A stretch of 64,000 nucleotides of DNA from Cellulomonas sp. APG4 (GCF_009996735.1 NZ_JAACYI010000001.1:256522-320521), one strand, 5' to 3'. Shown: positions 47,600 through 57,960, counted from the first letter of the stretch. The notes: generated from the letters alone by a model not told the origin. Translations and numbers: made by a program.

Positions 47600-49471
47600 G
47601 TGCGCCGACTGCCCTATGCCGATCCCGGCACCCCTCCGCTGACCTCCGCGCCGGCCTACCTCTGGTGGGTCGCCCGCGGCCAGGCCGGCCTTCTGCTGGC
47701 CAACGCCGTGACGGGCATCGGCTCGGCCGTCGCGATGGCCGCCCTCCCCTACGTGCTCGGCCGCCTGGTCGACGGCGGGCTCGACGACGGCCTCTCGCGC
47801 GAGCTCTGGCTCGGCAGCCTCGCGCTGCTGGCCGTGGGCGTCGTCCTGGTGGTCTGCAACGTCGTCGGCCACCGCCTCGAGGTGCAGAACTGGATCGGGG
47901 CCTCGTTCCGCACGTCGCAGCTCGTCGGCCACCACGTGAGCCGCACGGGCGACGCGGTGACGGCCGAGCTCCCGACGGGCGAGGTCGTCGCGACGGTCGC
48001 CTCGGACTCCCTGCGCGTGGGCGAGGTCTACTTCATCACCGCACGCTTCGTGGGCGGGTTGGTCGCGTACGTCGTCGTCGCCTTCCTTCTGCTCGACAGC
48101 TCGGTCACGCTCGGGGTCGCGGTGCTCGTGGGCCTGCCCGCGGTCGCAGCCGTGCTCGCCCTCATCGTGCGGCCGCTGCAGCGCCGTCAGCGGGCCCAGC
48201 GCGAGGCCTCGGGACGCCTGACGACCCTCGGTGCGGACACGGTCTCGGGCCTGCGCATCCTGCGCGGGATCGGCGGCGAGGACGCGTTCGCGACGCGGTA
48301 CCGCGCGCAGTCCCAGCAGGTGCGCGCCCAGGGCGTGCGCGTCGCGCAGACCCAGTCGCTCCTCGACGCGATGCAGGCGCTCCTCCCGGGCCTCTTCCTC
48401 GCGGCGGTCGTGTGGTTCGGCGCGAGGCTCGCGCTCGACGGCGAGATCACGCCCGGTCAGCTCGTGACCTTCTACGGCTACGCCGCGTTCCTGACCGAAC
48501 CGCTCCAGGCGGCCACGCAGTTCGTGCAGAGCATGTCGCGCGCGCTCATCGGCGTCCGCAAGATCCTGCGCGTGCTGCGCGTCCCCGTGACGGGGGCGGA
48601 CCCGGAGCTCCTCCTGGACGCCGCTCCCCCCACGGGCGGGGGCGACCTCGTCGACACGCGCAGCGGCCTCGTGGTTGCCGCCGGAAGCGTCGTCGCGCTC
48701 GTGAGCGCGGAGCCGGACGAGACGGCCCGCCTCGCCACGCGGCTGGGCCTGCTCGGCGCCGAGAACCTCGAGCACGCCGACGACATCCGTCTGGGTGGGG
48801 TGCCGCTCTCGACGCTCGGCCTGGCCCAGGTGCGCCGCCGCGTGGTGGTCGCCGAGTCGACGCCCCAGCTGTTCACGGGCGTGCTGCGCGACGAGCTCGA
48901 CGTGCGGGGTTCGGCGGTCGCCGACGCCCTCGCGCGAGCGCTCGAGACCGCCGACGCGGCCGACGTGCTCGACTCGCTCCCCGGCGGGCTCGACGGCGAG
49001 GTCGCCGAGAAGGGGCGCTCCCTCTCGGGTGGTCAGCGGCAGCGGGTCGCGCTCGCACGTGCGCTGCTCACCGAGCCCGAGGTGCTCGTGCTCGTCGAGC
49101 CCACGTCGGCCGTCGACGCGCACACCGAGGCGCGGATCGCCGAGCGCCTCGTGCGTCTGCGCAAGGGCCGGACGACGGTCGTGGTCACCGCGAGCCCGCT
49201 CGTGCTGGACCGCGTGGACGAGGTCGTCCTCGTCCACGACGGCAGGGTGGTCGCCCGGGGGACGCACCGCGGCCTTCTCGACGGCGCCACCACCGAGGCG
49301 CTCGCGTACCGCGCCGTCGTGAGCCGCGCCGCGGCGGACGACGTCCCTGCCGCGCGCGCCCCGCTCGGGTCCGGCCACGCGGTCGACGAGGGTCCCGGCA
49401 GCACCGATCGCGCCGACACCACCGAGAGCACGATCGACGAGGAGGCCAGCCGTGCGACTGCCCGTCGCTGA
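47600..49471 (+). CDS. ABC exporter subunit with degenerate nucleotide-binding site
   Basis: 623 residues: six-helix type 1 exporter membrane domain (about 15-300), then an ATPase domain. The signature LSGGQRQRVALARALL is perfect (about residue 474), but the other elements are lost: the Walker A position reads VALVSAEPDETARLA (near 366, no GxxGxGKS), Walker B reads VLVLVEPTSAVD with Val for the Asp, and the switch region reads VVVTASPL with no His. It therefore cannot bind or hydrolyse ATP on its own site but can donate LSGGQ to its partner. The partner gene starts 20 bp before this one ends. Export substrate unknown. Confidence 0.92.
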   Translation: MRRLPYADPGTPPLTSAPAYLWWVARGQAGLLLANAVTGIGSAVAMAALPYVLGRLVDGGLDDGLSRELWLGSLALLAVGVVLVVCNVVGHRLEVQNWIGASFRTSQLVGHHVSRTGDAVTAELPTGEVVATVASDSLRVGEVYFITARFVGGLVAYVVVAFLLLDSSVTLGVAVLVGLPAVAAVLALIVRPLQRRQRAQREASGRLTTLGADTVSGLRILRGIGGEDAFATRYRAQSQQVRAQGVRVAQTQSLLDAMQALLPGLFLAAVVWFGARLALDGEITPGQLVTFYGYAAFLTEPLQAATQFVQSMSRALIGVRKILRVLRVPVTGADPELLLDAAPPTGGGDLVDTRSGLVVAAGSVVALVSAEPDETARLATRLGLLGAENLEHADDIRLGGVPLSTLGLAQVRRRVVVAESTPQLFTGVLRDELDVRGSAVADALARALETADAADVLDSLPGGLDGEVAEKGRSLSGGQRQRVALARALLTEPEVLVLVEPTSAVDAHTEARIAERLVRLRKGRTTVVVTASPLVLDRVDEVVLVHDGRVVARGTHRGLLDGATTEALAYRAVVSRAAADDVPAARAPLGSGHAVDEGPGSTDRADTTESTIDEEASRATARR

Positions 49472-51185
49472 CAGCACCGCGCTGCGCGCGCACACCGGAC
49501 TCCTGCTGAGGCGGCACCGGTCCGCCCTCGGGCGCGTGCTCGTGCTGCACACCCTCGCGGCCGCCGCGGGCCTCGCCGGCCCGTGGCTGCTCGGCCGGAT
49601 GGTCGACGCCGTCGCGGACGGCACCACGGCGGGGTTCGTCGACCGCGCCGTCGGCGTGCTCGTGCTCGCGGTCCTGACGCAGACCGTGCTGATCCGCTAC
49701 GCGCAGCGCGGCGCGATGGTGCTCGGCGAGACCGTGTTCGCCGAGCTCCGCGAGGCCTTCCTCGCGACCGTCACCCGGCTCCCCCTGTCGGTCGTCGAGC
49801 GTGCCGGCACGGGCGACCTCGTCGCACGCACGACGAACGACATCGACCGCGTCGCGCACACGGTGCGCTTCGGCGTGCCGCGGGTGCTCGTCACGACGGC
49901 GACGATCACCCTGACGCTCGTCGCGGCGTTCGTGATCAGCTGGCAGGTCGCGCTCGGTCTGCTCGTGGGCGTCCCGCTGCTGCTCGCGACCACGCGGTGG
50001 TACCTGCGCCGGGCCGCTGCGGGCTACCTGCGCGAGTCGGCCGCGTACGCGCGCCTCAACGGCACGATCACCGAGTCGGTCGAGGGCTCGCGCACGGTCG
50101 ACGCGCTCGGCCTGGGCCCGCGCCGTCGGGAGCGCGTCGACGCCGACCTGCGCGAGGCCTTCGCCGCCGAGCGGTACACGCTGTGGCTGCGCTCGGTGCT
50201 CTTCCCCGGCGTCGACCTGTCGTTCGTGCTCCCCGTGATCGGCACCGTCGTGTGGGGCGCTTACCTCGTCTCGACCGGCACCGCGACCGTCGGCGCGGTG
50301 ACGACGATCGCGCTGTACGCGCTGCAGGTGATGCACCCCATCGGCGAGCTCATCTTCTGGCTCGACGAGATCCAGGTGGGCGCGACGTCGCTCGCGCGGA
50401 TCATCGGCGTGGACGCCGTGCAGCCGGACCGCGAGACGCGTGCCGATGCGCGCCCGCGCGACGAGCACGTCGTCGCGCAGGGGGTGCGCTACGCGTACCG
50501 CGAGGGCCACGACGTGCTGCACGGCGTGGACCTCGACCTCCGCGTCGGAGAGCGCCTCGCGGTGGTCGGGCCCTCGGGGGCCGGCAAGTCGACCCTCGGC
50601 CGCATGCTCGCAGGGATCCACCCGCCCACCGGCGGGACGGTCGCCGTGGGGGACGTGCCGCTGGTCGACCTGCCGCTCGAGGACCTGCGCGGCCACGTCG
50701 CGCTCGTGACCCAGGAGCACCACGTCTTCGTGGGCACGCTCGAGCAGAACCTGCGGCTCGCCAAGCCCGGAGCGGACGACGACGAGCTGCGCCGCGCCCT
50801 GCGCGCGGTCGACGCCGAGTGGGTCGAGGAGCTGCCCGAGGGGCTCGCTACCACGGTCGGCTCGGGCGGGTGGGCCCTCTCACCGGCCCAGGCGCAGCAG
50901 GTCGCGCTCGCCCGGCTCGTGCTGCTCGACCCGCACACGCTCGTGCTCGACGAGGCGACCTCGCTGCTCGACCCGCGGGCCGCCCGGCACCTCGAGCGCT
51001 CGCTCTCGGCCGTGCTCGAGGGGCGCACGGTGGTCGCGATCGCGCACCGTCTGCACACCGCGCACGACGCCGACCGCGTCGCGGTGGTCGACGCCGGGCG
51101 CATCACCGAGATCGGTCCGCACGACGAGCTCGTGGCCGCCGGCGGCGACTACGCCGACCTGTGGCGCTCCTGGCAGCGCGATTGA
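49452..51185 (+). CDS. ABC exporter subunit with canonical Walker motifs
   Basis: 577 residues: six-helix membrane domain (about 20-310) and an ATPase domain. Walker A VVGPSGAGKSTLGRML (about 369-384), Q-loop VTQEHHVF, Walker B HTLVLDEATSLLDP with the catalytic Glu, and switch His in VVAIAHRL are all intact. The signature, however, is LSPAQAQQVALARL instead of LSGGQ. This is the exact complement of the first subunit's defects, so the pair must act as a heterodimer with one working ATP site. GAGGAGG precedes the GTG, which lies inside the upstream gene. Confidence 0.94.
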   Translation: MRLPVADSTALRAHTGLLLRRHRSALGRVLVLHTLAAAAGLAGPWLLGRMVDAVADGTTAGFVDRAVGVLVLAVLTQTVLIRYAQRGAMVLGETVFAELREAFLATVTRLPLSVVERAGTGDLVARTTNDIDRVAHTVRFGVPRVLVTTATITLTLVAAFVISWQVALGLLVGVPLLLATTRWYLRRAAAGYLRESAAYARLNGTITESVEGSRTVDALGLGPRRRERVDADLREAFAAERYTLWLRSVLFPGVDLSFVLPVIGTVVWGAYLVSTGTATVGAVTTIALYALQVMHPIGELIFWLDEIQVGATSLARIIGVDAVQPDRETRADARPRDEHVVAQGVRYAYREGHDVLHGVDLDLRVGERLAVVGPSGAGKSTLGRMLAGIHPPTGGTVAVGDVPLVDLPLEDLRGHVALVTQEHHVFVGTLEQNLRLAKPGADDDELRRALRAVDAEWVEELPEGLATTVGSGGWALSPAQAQQVALARLVLLDPHTLVLDEATSLLDPRAARHLERSLSAVLEGRTVVAIAHRLHTAHDADRVAVVDAGRITEIGPHDELVAAGGDYADLWRSWQRD

Positions 51186-51208
51186 CCGCGGCCGCGCGAG
51201 GTCCGGCG

Positions 51209-51826
51209 TCAGACCGGGTGGTCGGTGCTGAGGCCGAGGAGCACGACGTCGTCGCCGTGGGGCAGCTCGTGGAAGCCGAGGCGCTCGTAGAACGCCCGCG
51301 CGCCGGTGTTCGACGGGGACATGCCCAGATGCACCTTCGCGACGCCCTGGCGCCGCAACGCCGCGAGGAACGCGCGGATGAGCGCCCGGCCGTGGCCCGC
51401 GCCCTGGTGCGACGGCAGCAGGTCGATGTGCAGGTGGGCGGGGTAGTCCGCGAGCTCGGGGTGGATGTTCCGCTCCGGGTGGTGCAGCAGGTCCACGAGC
51501 CGCTCCTCGGCGGTCGTCGGCGCGGCGACCGCCGGGTACCGGGCGGCCACCTGCGGCAGCCACCGGCTGCGGTGCTCGGCGGCCCACCTCGCGGTGTCCG
51601 CCGTGCCGAGCACGTAGCCCACCACCCGGTCGCCGTCGTCGACGACGAACGCAAGCTCGGGCTCGAGGTCGAGGTAGGGCCCCGCGAAGATGTCCGGCAT
51701 CAGGTCGTCGCTCGAGTAGTGCCCGCGTGCGTCCCCGCCGGCCGCGGCCGTGCGGACGCACACGTCGTAGACGTCGTCACGGTCGCTCGGCCGGTAGGCA
51801 CGGATGTGGGGTCGTCGGCTCGTCAT
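51209..51826 (-). CDS. GNAT-family N-acetyltransferase
   Basis: 205 residues. Begins HIRAYRPSDRDDVYDVCVRT, typical of GNATs. The acetyl-CoA site is LHIDLLPSHQGAGHGRALIRAFL (Q-x-x-G-x-G pattern), followed by HLGMSPSNTGARAFYERLGFHEL. The long mid-region (residues about 70-125) resembles acetyltransferases similar to the C-terminal domain of O-GlcNAcase. Substrate unknown. GGGAGAG before the ATG supports the start. Divergent from the arfB gene. Confidence 0.88.
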   Translation of the reverse strand: MTSRRPHIRAYRPSDRDDVYDVCVRTAAAGGDARGHYSSDDLMPDIFAGPYLDLEPELAFVVDDGDRVVGYVLGTADTARWAAEHRSRWLPQVAARYPAVAAPTTAEERLVDLLHHPERNIHPELADYPAHLHIDLLPSHQGAGHGRALIRAFLAALRRQGVAKVHLGMSPSNTGARAFYERLGFHELPHGDDVVLLGLSTDHPV

Positions 51827-51897
51827 CCCGTCACTCTCCCGCGACGGGGCCCCGACGCCCAGGGGGCGCGCGCAGGCACAGGTGGGATCCTGGTGCG

Positions 51898-52332
51898 ATG
51901 AGCGAGCTGCGTCTGCCCGACGGCGCGGTGGTCGACCCGGCGGAGCTGCGCTGGCGGTTCTCGCGCGCGGGCGGATCCGGCGGGCAGGGGGTCAACACGA
52001 CCGACTCACGCGTCGAGCTGTCGTGGGACGTCGCGCGCAGCCGCTCGCTGCCCGAGGACGTGCGCTCCGTGCTGGTCGAGCACCTCGCCGGGCGGCTCAC
52101 CGACGGCGTGGTCACGGTGCGCGCGAGCGAGCACCGGTCGCAGCTGCGCAACCGCGAGGCGGCGCTCGCACGGCTCACGACCCTGCTCGACGGGGCCCTG
52201 CGGCCGCCGCCTCCGCCGCGCCGGCCCACCCGCGCCAGCCGTGCGTCCCGCGCGCGACGCGCCGCGGCCGAGCTTCAGCGCCGCGAGGTCAAGGGGCTGC
52301 GGCGGCGGCCCTCGAGCCGTCCGCAGGACTGA
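51898..52332 (+). CDS. arfB: Peptidyl-tRNA hydrolase ArfB (ribosome rescue)
   Basis: 144 residues. Releases peptides from ribosomes stalled without a stop codon. The release-factor-like catalytic loop is RAGGSGGQGVNTTDSRVEL with GGQ at 28-30. The basic C-terminal tail (RASRARRAAAELQRREVKG) that enters the empty mRNA channel is present. Size and layout match ArfB/YaeJ, which lacks the codon-recognition domain of release factors. Its 3' end overlaps the convergent SURF1 gene by 44 bp. Confidence 0.93.
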   Translation: MSELRLPDGAVVDPAELRWRFSRAGGSGGQGVNTTDSRVELSWDVARSRSLPEDVRSVLVEHLAGRLTDGVVTVRASEHRSQLRNREAALARLTTLLDGALRPPPPPRRPTRASRASRARRAAAELQRREVKGLRRRPSSRPQD

Positions 52333-53113
52333 GACCCTCGCCGTCGGGCCCGTCGTCGTCCTCGATCTCGTCGCGGGCGGCGTCGCGCACCATCCGGCCC
52401 CACAGCAGCACGGCGAAACCGCCGAAGATCCACCACTGCAGCGCGTAGGCGAGGTTCTGCACGTTGAGGCCGCCCTCGCCCAGCGTCGGTGGGTCGAGCG
52501 GCTCGAGCCCGGGCTGCGCTGGCGCGAGGAGCACGAGGTACCCGGCGTGCGTGCGGCCGCCCCAGCGGTTGACGAGCTGCGCGGGGCTCACGGCCTCGAC
52601 CACGTCCAGGCCCGCCTCGCGGGGCAGCGCCACGGCGCCCGCGGCCTCACCCGCCGCGAGGTAGCCGGTGACCTCGACGACCCCGTCGGGCGCCGGTGCG
52701 GCGGCCGCCGCGGCCTCGGCGTCGGGCGCCCATCCGCGCACCACCGCGATGCTCGCCCCGGCCCGCTCGACCTCGAGCGGGCTCACCACGAGGTAGCCCG
52801 TCGTGCCGTCGTGCGCCCGCCCCGGCACCAGGACGGCGTCGTCGCCGAAGCGCCCCGACGTGACGACCTTGCGACCCACGTCCTCACCCGCGAACGGGTC
52901 GCCCGGGCGCAGCACCTCCGCGAGCGGCTCGGCCGGCGCCTCGAGCACCTCGGCCGCGCGTCGCTCGGCGTCGAGGTCGCCGCGGATCTCCGCCCGGTCG
53001 AGCTGCCAGACCCCCAGCCGCACGCAGACAGCGGCGGCGCCGAGGAGCAGCGCGAGCACGAGCAGCATCCGCGGGCTGGTCGCGGTGCGCAGGTAGTCGG
53101 GGCGGCGCTCCAC
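52289..53113 (-). CDS. SURF1-family cytochrome oxidase assembly protein
   Basis: 274 residues. Two membrane segments flank an extracytoplasmic domain: TM1 (MLLVLALLLGAAAVCVRLGVWQ) carries the SURF1 signature LGVWQLDRAEIR, and TM2 is ALQWWIFGGFAVLLWGRM. Other family marks are VVTSGRFGDDAVLV and VVRGWAPD. SURF1 aids assembly of haem-copper oxidases. Two in-frame GTGs are possible; the inner one (53113) is chosen because TAGCGT lies seven bases before it (53126-53121), the leaderless arrangement seen elsewhere here, and overlaps the outer GTG at 53122. Confidence 0.9.
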   Translation of the reverse strand: MERRPDYLRTATSPRMLLVLALLLGAAAVCVRLGVWQLDRAEIRGDLDAERRAAEVLEAPAEPLAEVLRPGDPFAGEDVGRKVVTSGRFGDDAVLVPGRAHDGTTGYLVVSPLEVERAGASIAVVRGWAPDAEAAAAAAPAPDGVVEVTGYLAAGEAAGAVALPREAGLDVVEAVSPAQLVNRWGGRTHAGYLVLLAPAQPGLEPLDPPTLGEGGLNVQNLAYALQWWIFGGFAVLLWGRMVRDAARDEIEDDDGPDGEGLSPADGSRAAAAAP

Positions 53114-53255
53114 GACGGTCACGCTACCCGGCCCGCGGAGCACTCCGAGCGGGTGCTGCGCCGACCGCCCAGGTGTGGTGGCATGGGTCCGTGGGCCGAC
53201 CGGACGGCCGGACCACGGCCCGTGGGGTCAAACGTCCCATGTCTTGGCGGGCCGA

Positions 53256-53267
53256 TAGGGAACCCTA
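53256..53267. promoter_or_regulatory. Inverted repeat upstream of phosphoketolase operon
   Basis: TAGGG-AA-CCCTA, an inverted repeat 49 bp before the xfp start in the SURF1/xfp divergent region. Position suits an operator or part of the promoter. No clear -35/-10 pair was identified. Confidence 0.35.
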
Positions 53268-53316
53268 AGGGCTGCGGCGGGGCGGGCCCGCCGCACGACG
53301 CTGCGCAGGAGGAACG

Positions 53317-55809
53317 ATGACCTCGGTCCTGGACGGTGCCACCGGGTGGGCGACGCGCGACGTCGCACCCCTCGACGACGCGACCCTCGAGCGGATCGAC
53401 GCGTGGTGGCGCGCCGCGAACTACCTCTCGGTGGGGCAGATCTACCTGCTCGACAACCCGCTGCTGACGGAGCCGCTCACCCGCGACCACGTCAAGCCGC
53501 GCCTGCTCGGCCACTGGGGCACCACGCCGGGGCTGAACTTCCTCTACGCCCACCTCAACCGGGTGATCCAGGAGCGGGACCAGCACACCCTCTACATCAC
53601 GGGTCCCGGCCACGGCGGCCCGGGCCTGGTGGCGAACACCTACCTCGAGGGCACCTACTCCGAGGTCTACACCGACGTCAGCACCGACCTCGACGGCATG
53701 CGGCACCTGTTCCGCCAGTTCTCCTTCCCGGGCGGCATCCCGAGCCACGTCGCCCCCGAGACCCCCGGGTCCATCCACGAGGGCGGCGAGCTGGGCTACG
53801 CGCTCTCGCACGCCTACGGCGCCGCGTTCGACAACCCCGACCTGCTCGTGGCCGCCGTCGTGGGCGACGGCGAGGCGGAGACCGGCCCACTCGCGACGAG
53901 CTGGCACTCGAACAAGTTCGTCGACCCCCTGCGCGACGGCGTCGTGCTGCCGATCCTGCACCTCAACGGGTACAAGATCGCCAACCCCACCGTGCTCGCG
54001 CGCATCCCCGAGGACGAGCTGCTCGAGCTGATGCGTGGCTACGGGCACACCCCCTACGTGGTCTCGGGCGGGTTCGACGGCGAGCCGGCCACCGAGGTCC
54101 ACCGCCGCATGGCGCACGTGCTGGACGAGTGCCTCAACCAGATCGCCGAGATCAAGGCCGCGGCCCGCGCCGGTGAGCTCACCGAGCGGCCGCGCTGGCC
54201 GATGATCGTGCTGCGCACCCCCAAGGGCTGGACCTGCCCGCCCGTGATCGACGGCAAGCAGGTCGAGGACTCGTGGCGCTCGCACCAGGTGCCGCTCGCG
54301 AGCGCCCGGGACACCGACGAGCACCTGCAGGTGCTCGAGGGCTGGCTGCGCTCGTACCGGCCCGAGGAGCTGTTCGACGCGACCGGGCGCCTGGTCCCCG
54401 AGGTCGCCGCGCTCGCACCCGAGGGCGACCTGCGGATGAGCGCCGTGCCCCAGGCCAACGGCGGTCTGCTGCTGCGCGACCTGCGCCTGCCCGACTTCCG
54501 CGACTTCGCGGTCGAGGTCACCTCGCCCGGCGGCTCGATCGCCGAGGCGACGCGCGTGCTGGGTCAGTGGCTCGCCGCCGTGGTCGAGGCGAACCCCGAC
54601 ACGTTCCGGATCTTCGGCCCGGACGAGACGGCCTCGAACCGCCTCGGCTCGGTGTTCGAGGTCACCGACAAGCAGTGGGGCGCACAGCTGCTGCCCGAGG
54701 ACGAGAACCTCGCCCGCGCCGGGCGCGTGATGGAGGTGCTGTCGGAGCACCAGTGCCAGGGCTGGCTCGAGGGCTACCTGCTCACGGGACGCCACGGGGT
54801 GTTCAGCTGCTACGAGGCGTTCATCCACATCATCGACTCGATGTTCAACCAGCACGCCAAGTGGCTCAAGGTCACGCAGGAGATCCCGTGGCGCAGGCCG
54901 ATCGCGTCGCTCAACTACCTGCTCACCTCGCACGTGTGGCGCCAGGACCACAACGGGTTCTCGCACCAGGACCCGGGCTTCATCGACCACGTGGTCAACA
55001 AGAAGGCCGAGATCGTGCGGGTGTACCTGCCGCCGGACGCGAACACCCTGCTCGCGACGTACGACCACGTGCTGCGCTCGCGGGACTACGTCAACGTCGT
55101 CGTCGCCGGGAAGCAGCCCGCCCCCACGTTCCTGTCGATGGACGACGCGGTCGCGCACTGCGCACGCGGGCTCGGCATCTGGGAGTGGGCGGGCACCGAG
55201 GCCCGAGGTGAGGACCCGGACGTGGTGCTCGGGTGCGCGGGCGACGTGCCGACCCTCGAGGTGCTCGCGGCCGCGGACCTGCTGCGCCGTCACCTGCCCG
55301 ACCTCAACGTGCGCGTGGTCAACGTGGTGGACCTCATGCGCCTGCAGGACCACACCGAGCACCCGCACGGGCTCTCGGACCGCGAGTTCGACACGATCTT
55401 CACCACGGACAAGCCGATCATCTTCGCCTACCACGGCTACCCGTGGCTGATCCACCGCCTCACCTACCGGCGCGCGGGCCACGGCAACCTGCACGTGCGC
55501 GGGTACAAGGAGGAGGGCACCACGACGACGCCGTTCGACATGGTCATGCTCAACGACCTCGACCGCTACCACCTGGTCATCGACGTGATCGACCGGGTGC
55601 CGAGCCTGGGCACGCGGGCGGCCGAGCTGCGTCAGGAGATGGTCGACGCGCGGCTGCGGGCCCGGGACTGGACCCGCGCGCACGGTGAGGACATCCCCGA
55701 GGTGCGTGACTGGGTGTGGCCCGACGCGGGCGAGACCGGCACCGAGCGGGGCGGCCCCCAGCGCGACGCCGTCTCCGCGACCGCCGCGACCGCAGGAGAC
55801 AACGAGTAG
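53317..55809 (+). CDS. xfp: Xylulose-5-phosphate/fructose-6-phosphate phosphoketolase
   Basis: 830 residues. Thiamine-diphosphate enzyme splitting xylulose-5-P or fructose-6-P with phosphate into acetyl-phosphate and a C3 or C4 sugar phosphate. Family landmarks: [18 protein letters not shown] (34-51), GPGHGGPG (97-104), [29 protein letters not shown]-binding [19 protein letters not shown] (from 183), [14 protein letters not shown] and [13 protein letters not shown]. Length 790-830 is typical. AGGAGG precedes the ATG. First gene of an operon with pta and ackA, which convert the acetyl-phosphate to acetyl-CoA or acetate plus ATP. Confidence 0.96.
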   Translation: MTSVLDGATGWATRDVAPLDDATLERIDAWWRAANYLSVGQIYLLDNPLLTEPLTRDHVKPRLLGHWGTTPGLNFLYAHLNRVIQERDQHTLYITGPGHGGPGLVANTYLEGTYSEVYTDVSTDLDGMRHLFRQFSFPGGIPSHVAPETPGSIHEGGELGYALSHAYGAAFDNPDLLVAAVVGDGEAETGPLATSWHSNKFVDPLRDGVVLPILHLNGYKIANPTVLARIPEDELLELMRGYGHTPYVVSGGFDGEPATEVHRRMAHVLDECLNQIAEIKAAARAGELTERPRWPMIVLRTPKGWTCPPVIDGKQVEDSWRSHQVPLASARDTDEHLQVLEGWLRSYRPEELFDATGRLVPEVAALAPEGDLRMSAVPQANGGLLLRDLRLPDFRDFAVEVTSPGGSIAEATRVLGQWLAAVVEANPDTFRIFGPDETASNRLGSVFEVTDKQWGAQLLPEDENLARAGRVMEVLSEHQCQGWLEGYLLTGRHGVFSCYEAFIHIIDSMFNQHAKWLKVTQEIPWRRPIASLNYLLTSHVWRQDHNGFSHQDPGFIDHVVNKKAEIVRVYLPPDANTLLATYDHVLRSRDYVNVVVAGKQPAPTFLSMDDAVAHCARGLGIWEWAGTEARGEDPDVVLGCAGDVPTLEVLAAADLLRRHLPDLNVRVVNVVDLMRLQDHTEHPHGLSDREFDTIFTTDKPIIFAYHGYPWLIHRLTYRRAGHGNLHVRGYKEEGTTTTPFDMVMLNDLDRYHLVIDVIDRVPSLGTRAAELRQEMVDARLRARDWTRAHGEDIPEVRDWVWPDAGETGTERGGPQRDAVSATAATAGDNE

Positions 55810-55872
55810 GCGAGGCGCTGCGCCCGAGCGCGACCTCGCAGCCCAGCCCCCCGCACCGAAGAGAGCACCACC

Positions 55873-57960
55873 GTGGCCCGCAGCATCTACATCACCTCGC
55901 CCGAGGGCGACACCGGCAAGTCGACGGTGGCGCTCGGGGTGCTGGACCTCCTGGTCCGCAGCGTCACGCGCGTCGGCGTCTTCCGACCTGTCGCGCGCTC
56001 GACGGACCAGCGCGACTACGTGCTCGAGCTGCTGCTCGCGCACGACGGCGTCGACCTCACCTACGAGGACTGCGTCGGGGTCACGTACGAGGCGGTGCAC
56101 GAGAACCCCGAGGAGGCGCTCTCGCGCATCGTGTCGCGCTACCACGAGGTCGAGCGGCAGTGCGACGCCGTCGTCGTGGTCGGCACCGACTACACGGACG
56201 TCGCGGGCCCCACGGAGCTGTCGTACAACGCCCGCATCGCGGCGAACCTCGGGGCGCCCGTGCTGCTCGTGGTGCGGGGGGCGGACCGGCGGCCGGACGA
56301 GATCCGGCAGATCGTCGACGTCTCGCTCGGGGAGCTGCGTCAGCACCACGCCGAGCCCGTGGCCGTGGTCGCGAACCGCTGCCGGCCCGAGGAGCTCGTG
56401 ACGGTCCGCAAGGCGCTCGGGGCGGAGCTGCCCGTCTGGACCCTGCCCGAGGACCAGCTCCTCAACGCGCCGACGGTCGGCGCGCTCATGGAGGCCGTGG
56501 GCGGCAAGCTCGCGGCGGGCGACGCCGAGCTGCTCCAGCGCGAGGCGCTCGACCTGCTGGTGGGTGCCATGTCGATCGAGCACCTGCTCGACAAGCTCAC
56601 CGACGGCGCGGTGATCATCACGCCCGGAGACCGGTCGGACGTGCTGCTCGGTCTGCTCATGGCGCACGCGGCCGACGGCTTCCCGTCGCTCGCGGGCATC
56701 ATCCTCAACGGCGGCTTCTACCCGCCGCCGCCCGTCGCACGCCTGGTCAACGGGCTGGGCCAGCGCCTGCCGATCATCCGCACGGACCTGGGCACGTTCC
56801 GGTCGGCGAGCGCGGCCGCCGCCACGCGCGGCCGGCTGACCGCCGACTCGCAGCGCAAGGTCGACACCGCGCTGGCGCTGTTCGAGAAGCACGTCGACGG
56901 CGAGCGCCTGCTCGAGCTGCTCGACGTGGCGCGCCCCGCGGTCGTGACGCCGCTGATGTTCGAGTACACGTTGCTCGACCGCGCGCGCGGCGACCGCAAG
57001 CACATCGTGCTGCCCGAGGGGACCGACGACCGCATCCTGCGCGCCGCCAGCACGCTGCTGCAGCGCGAGGTCGCGGACCTGACGATCCTCGGCAACGAGG
57101 CGTCGATCCGCGCGCGGGCGACCGAGCTGGGCCTGGACATCGCCGCGGCCGAGGTGATCGACCCGAAGGACGGCGAGCTGCACGACAGGTTCGCGCACGA
57201 GTACGCCGAGCTGCGCAAGCACAAGGGCATGACCGTGGACCGCGCGCGGGAGATCGTCGGCTCGGTGAGCTACTTCGGCACGATGATGGTCCAGCTCGGC
57301 CTCGCCGACGGCATGGTCTCGGGGGCGGTGCACACGACCGCGCACACCATCAAGCCGGCGTTCGAGATCATCAAGACGACGCCGGGCGTGTCGATCGTGT
57401 CGAGCGTGTTCCTCATGTGCCTCGAGGACCGCGTGCTCGTCTACGGCGACGCGGCGGTCAACCCCGACCCGACGGCCGAGCAGCTCGCGGACATCGCGAT
57501 CTCGTCGGCCCAGACCGCGGCGCAGTTCGGCATCGAGCCACGCATCGCGATGCTCTCGTACTCGACCGGCGAGTCCGGGACCGGGCCCGACGTCGAGAAG
57601 GTGCGCACCGCGACCGCGCTGGTGCGCGAGCGTCGCCCCGACCTCGACGTCGAGGGCCCCATCCAGTACGACGCCGCCGTCGACGCCTCGGTCGCCAAGA
57701 CGAAGATGCCCGACTCGACCGTGGCCGGTCGCGCGACCGTCTTCATCTTCCCGGACCTCAACACGGGCAACAACACCTACAAGGCCGTGCAGCGCTCAGC
57801 CGGCGCCGTGGCGATCGGCCCCGTGCTCCAGGGGCTGCGCAAGCCCGTCAACGACCTCTCGCGTGGCGCCCTGGTCCAGGACATCGTCAACACCGTCGCG
57901 ATCACCGCGATCCAGGCCCAGGGCCTGGCCCATCCCACCCCCACGGAAGGTCCCGCATGA
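55873..57960 (+). CDS. pta: Phosphate acetyltransferase, long form
   Basis: 695 residues, the long Pta form. An N-terminal BioD-like P-loop domain (ITSPEGDTGKSTVALGVL, GDTGKST at 12-18), a DRTGG domain (about 210-320) and a C-terminal catalytic PTA domain (about 370-690) with GDRKHIVLPEGTDDRIL, GLADGMVSGAVHTTAHTIKP, SYSTGESGTGPDVEKV and NTGNNTYKAVQRSAGAVAIGP. Interconverts acetyl-CoA and acetyl-phosphate. It follows xfp after a 63-bp gap with GAAGAGAG before the GTG, and its stop overlaps the ackA start (ATGA). Confidence 0.96.
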   Translation: MARSIYITSPEGDTGKSTVALGVLDLLVRSVTRVGVFRPVARSTDQRDYVLELLLAHDGVDLTYEDCVGVTYEAVHENPEEALSRIVSRYHEVERQCDAVVVVGTDYTDVAGPTELSYNARIAANLGAPVLLVVRGADRRPDEIRQIVDVSLGELRQHHAEPVAVVANRCRPEELVTVRKALGAELPVWTLPEDQLLNAPTVGALMEAVGGKLAAGDAELLQREALDLLVGAMSIEHLLDKLTDGAVIITPGDRSDVLLGLLMAHAADGFPSLAGIILNGGFYPPPPVARLVNGLGQRLPIIRTDLGTFRSASAAAATRGRLTADSQRKVDTALALFEKHVDGERLLELLDVARPAVVTPLMFEYTLLDRARGDRKHIVLPEGTDDRILRAASTLLQREVADLTILGNEASIRARATELGLDIAAAEVIDPKDGELHDRFAHEYAELRKHKGMTVDRAREIVGSVSYFGTMMVQLGLADGMVSGAVHTTAHTIKPAFEIIKTTPGVSIVSSVFLMCLEDRVLVYGDAAVNPDPTAEQLADIAISSAQTAAQFGIEPRIAMLSYSTGESGTGPDVEKVRTATALVRERRPDLDVEGPIQYDAAVDASVAKTKMPDSTVAGRATVFIFPDLNTGNNTYKAVQRSAGAVAIGPVLQGLRKPVNDLSRGALVQDIVNTVAITAIQAQGLAHPTPTEGPA

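Noticed and set aside
53119-57345. Minus-strand open frame of about 1400 codons opposite xfp and pta
   Set aside because: Same cause: codon bias of real plus-strand genes leaves the complement open. No recognisable motif, and xfp/pta motifs are unambiguous.
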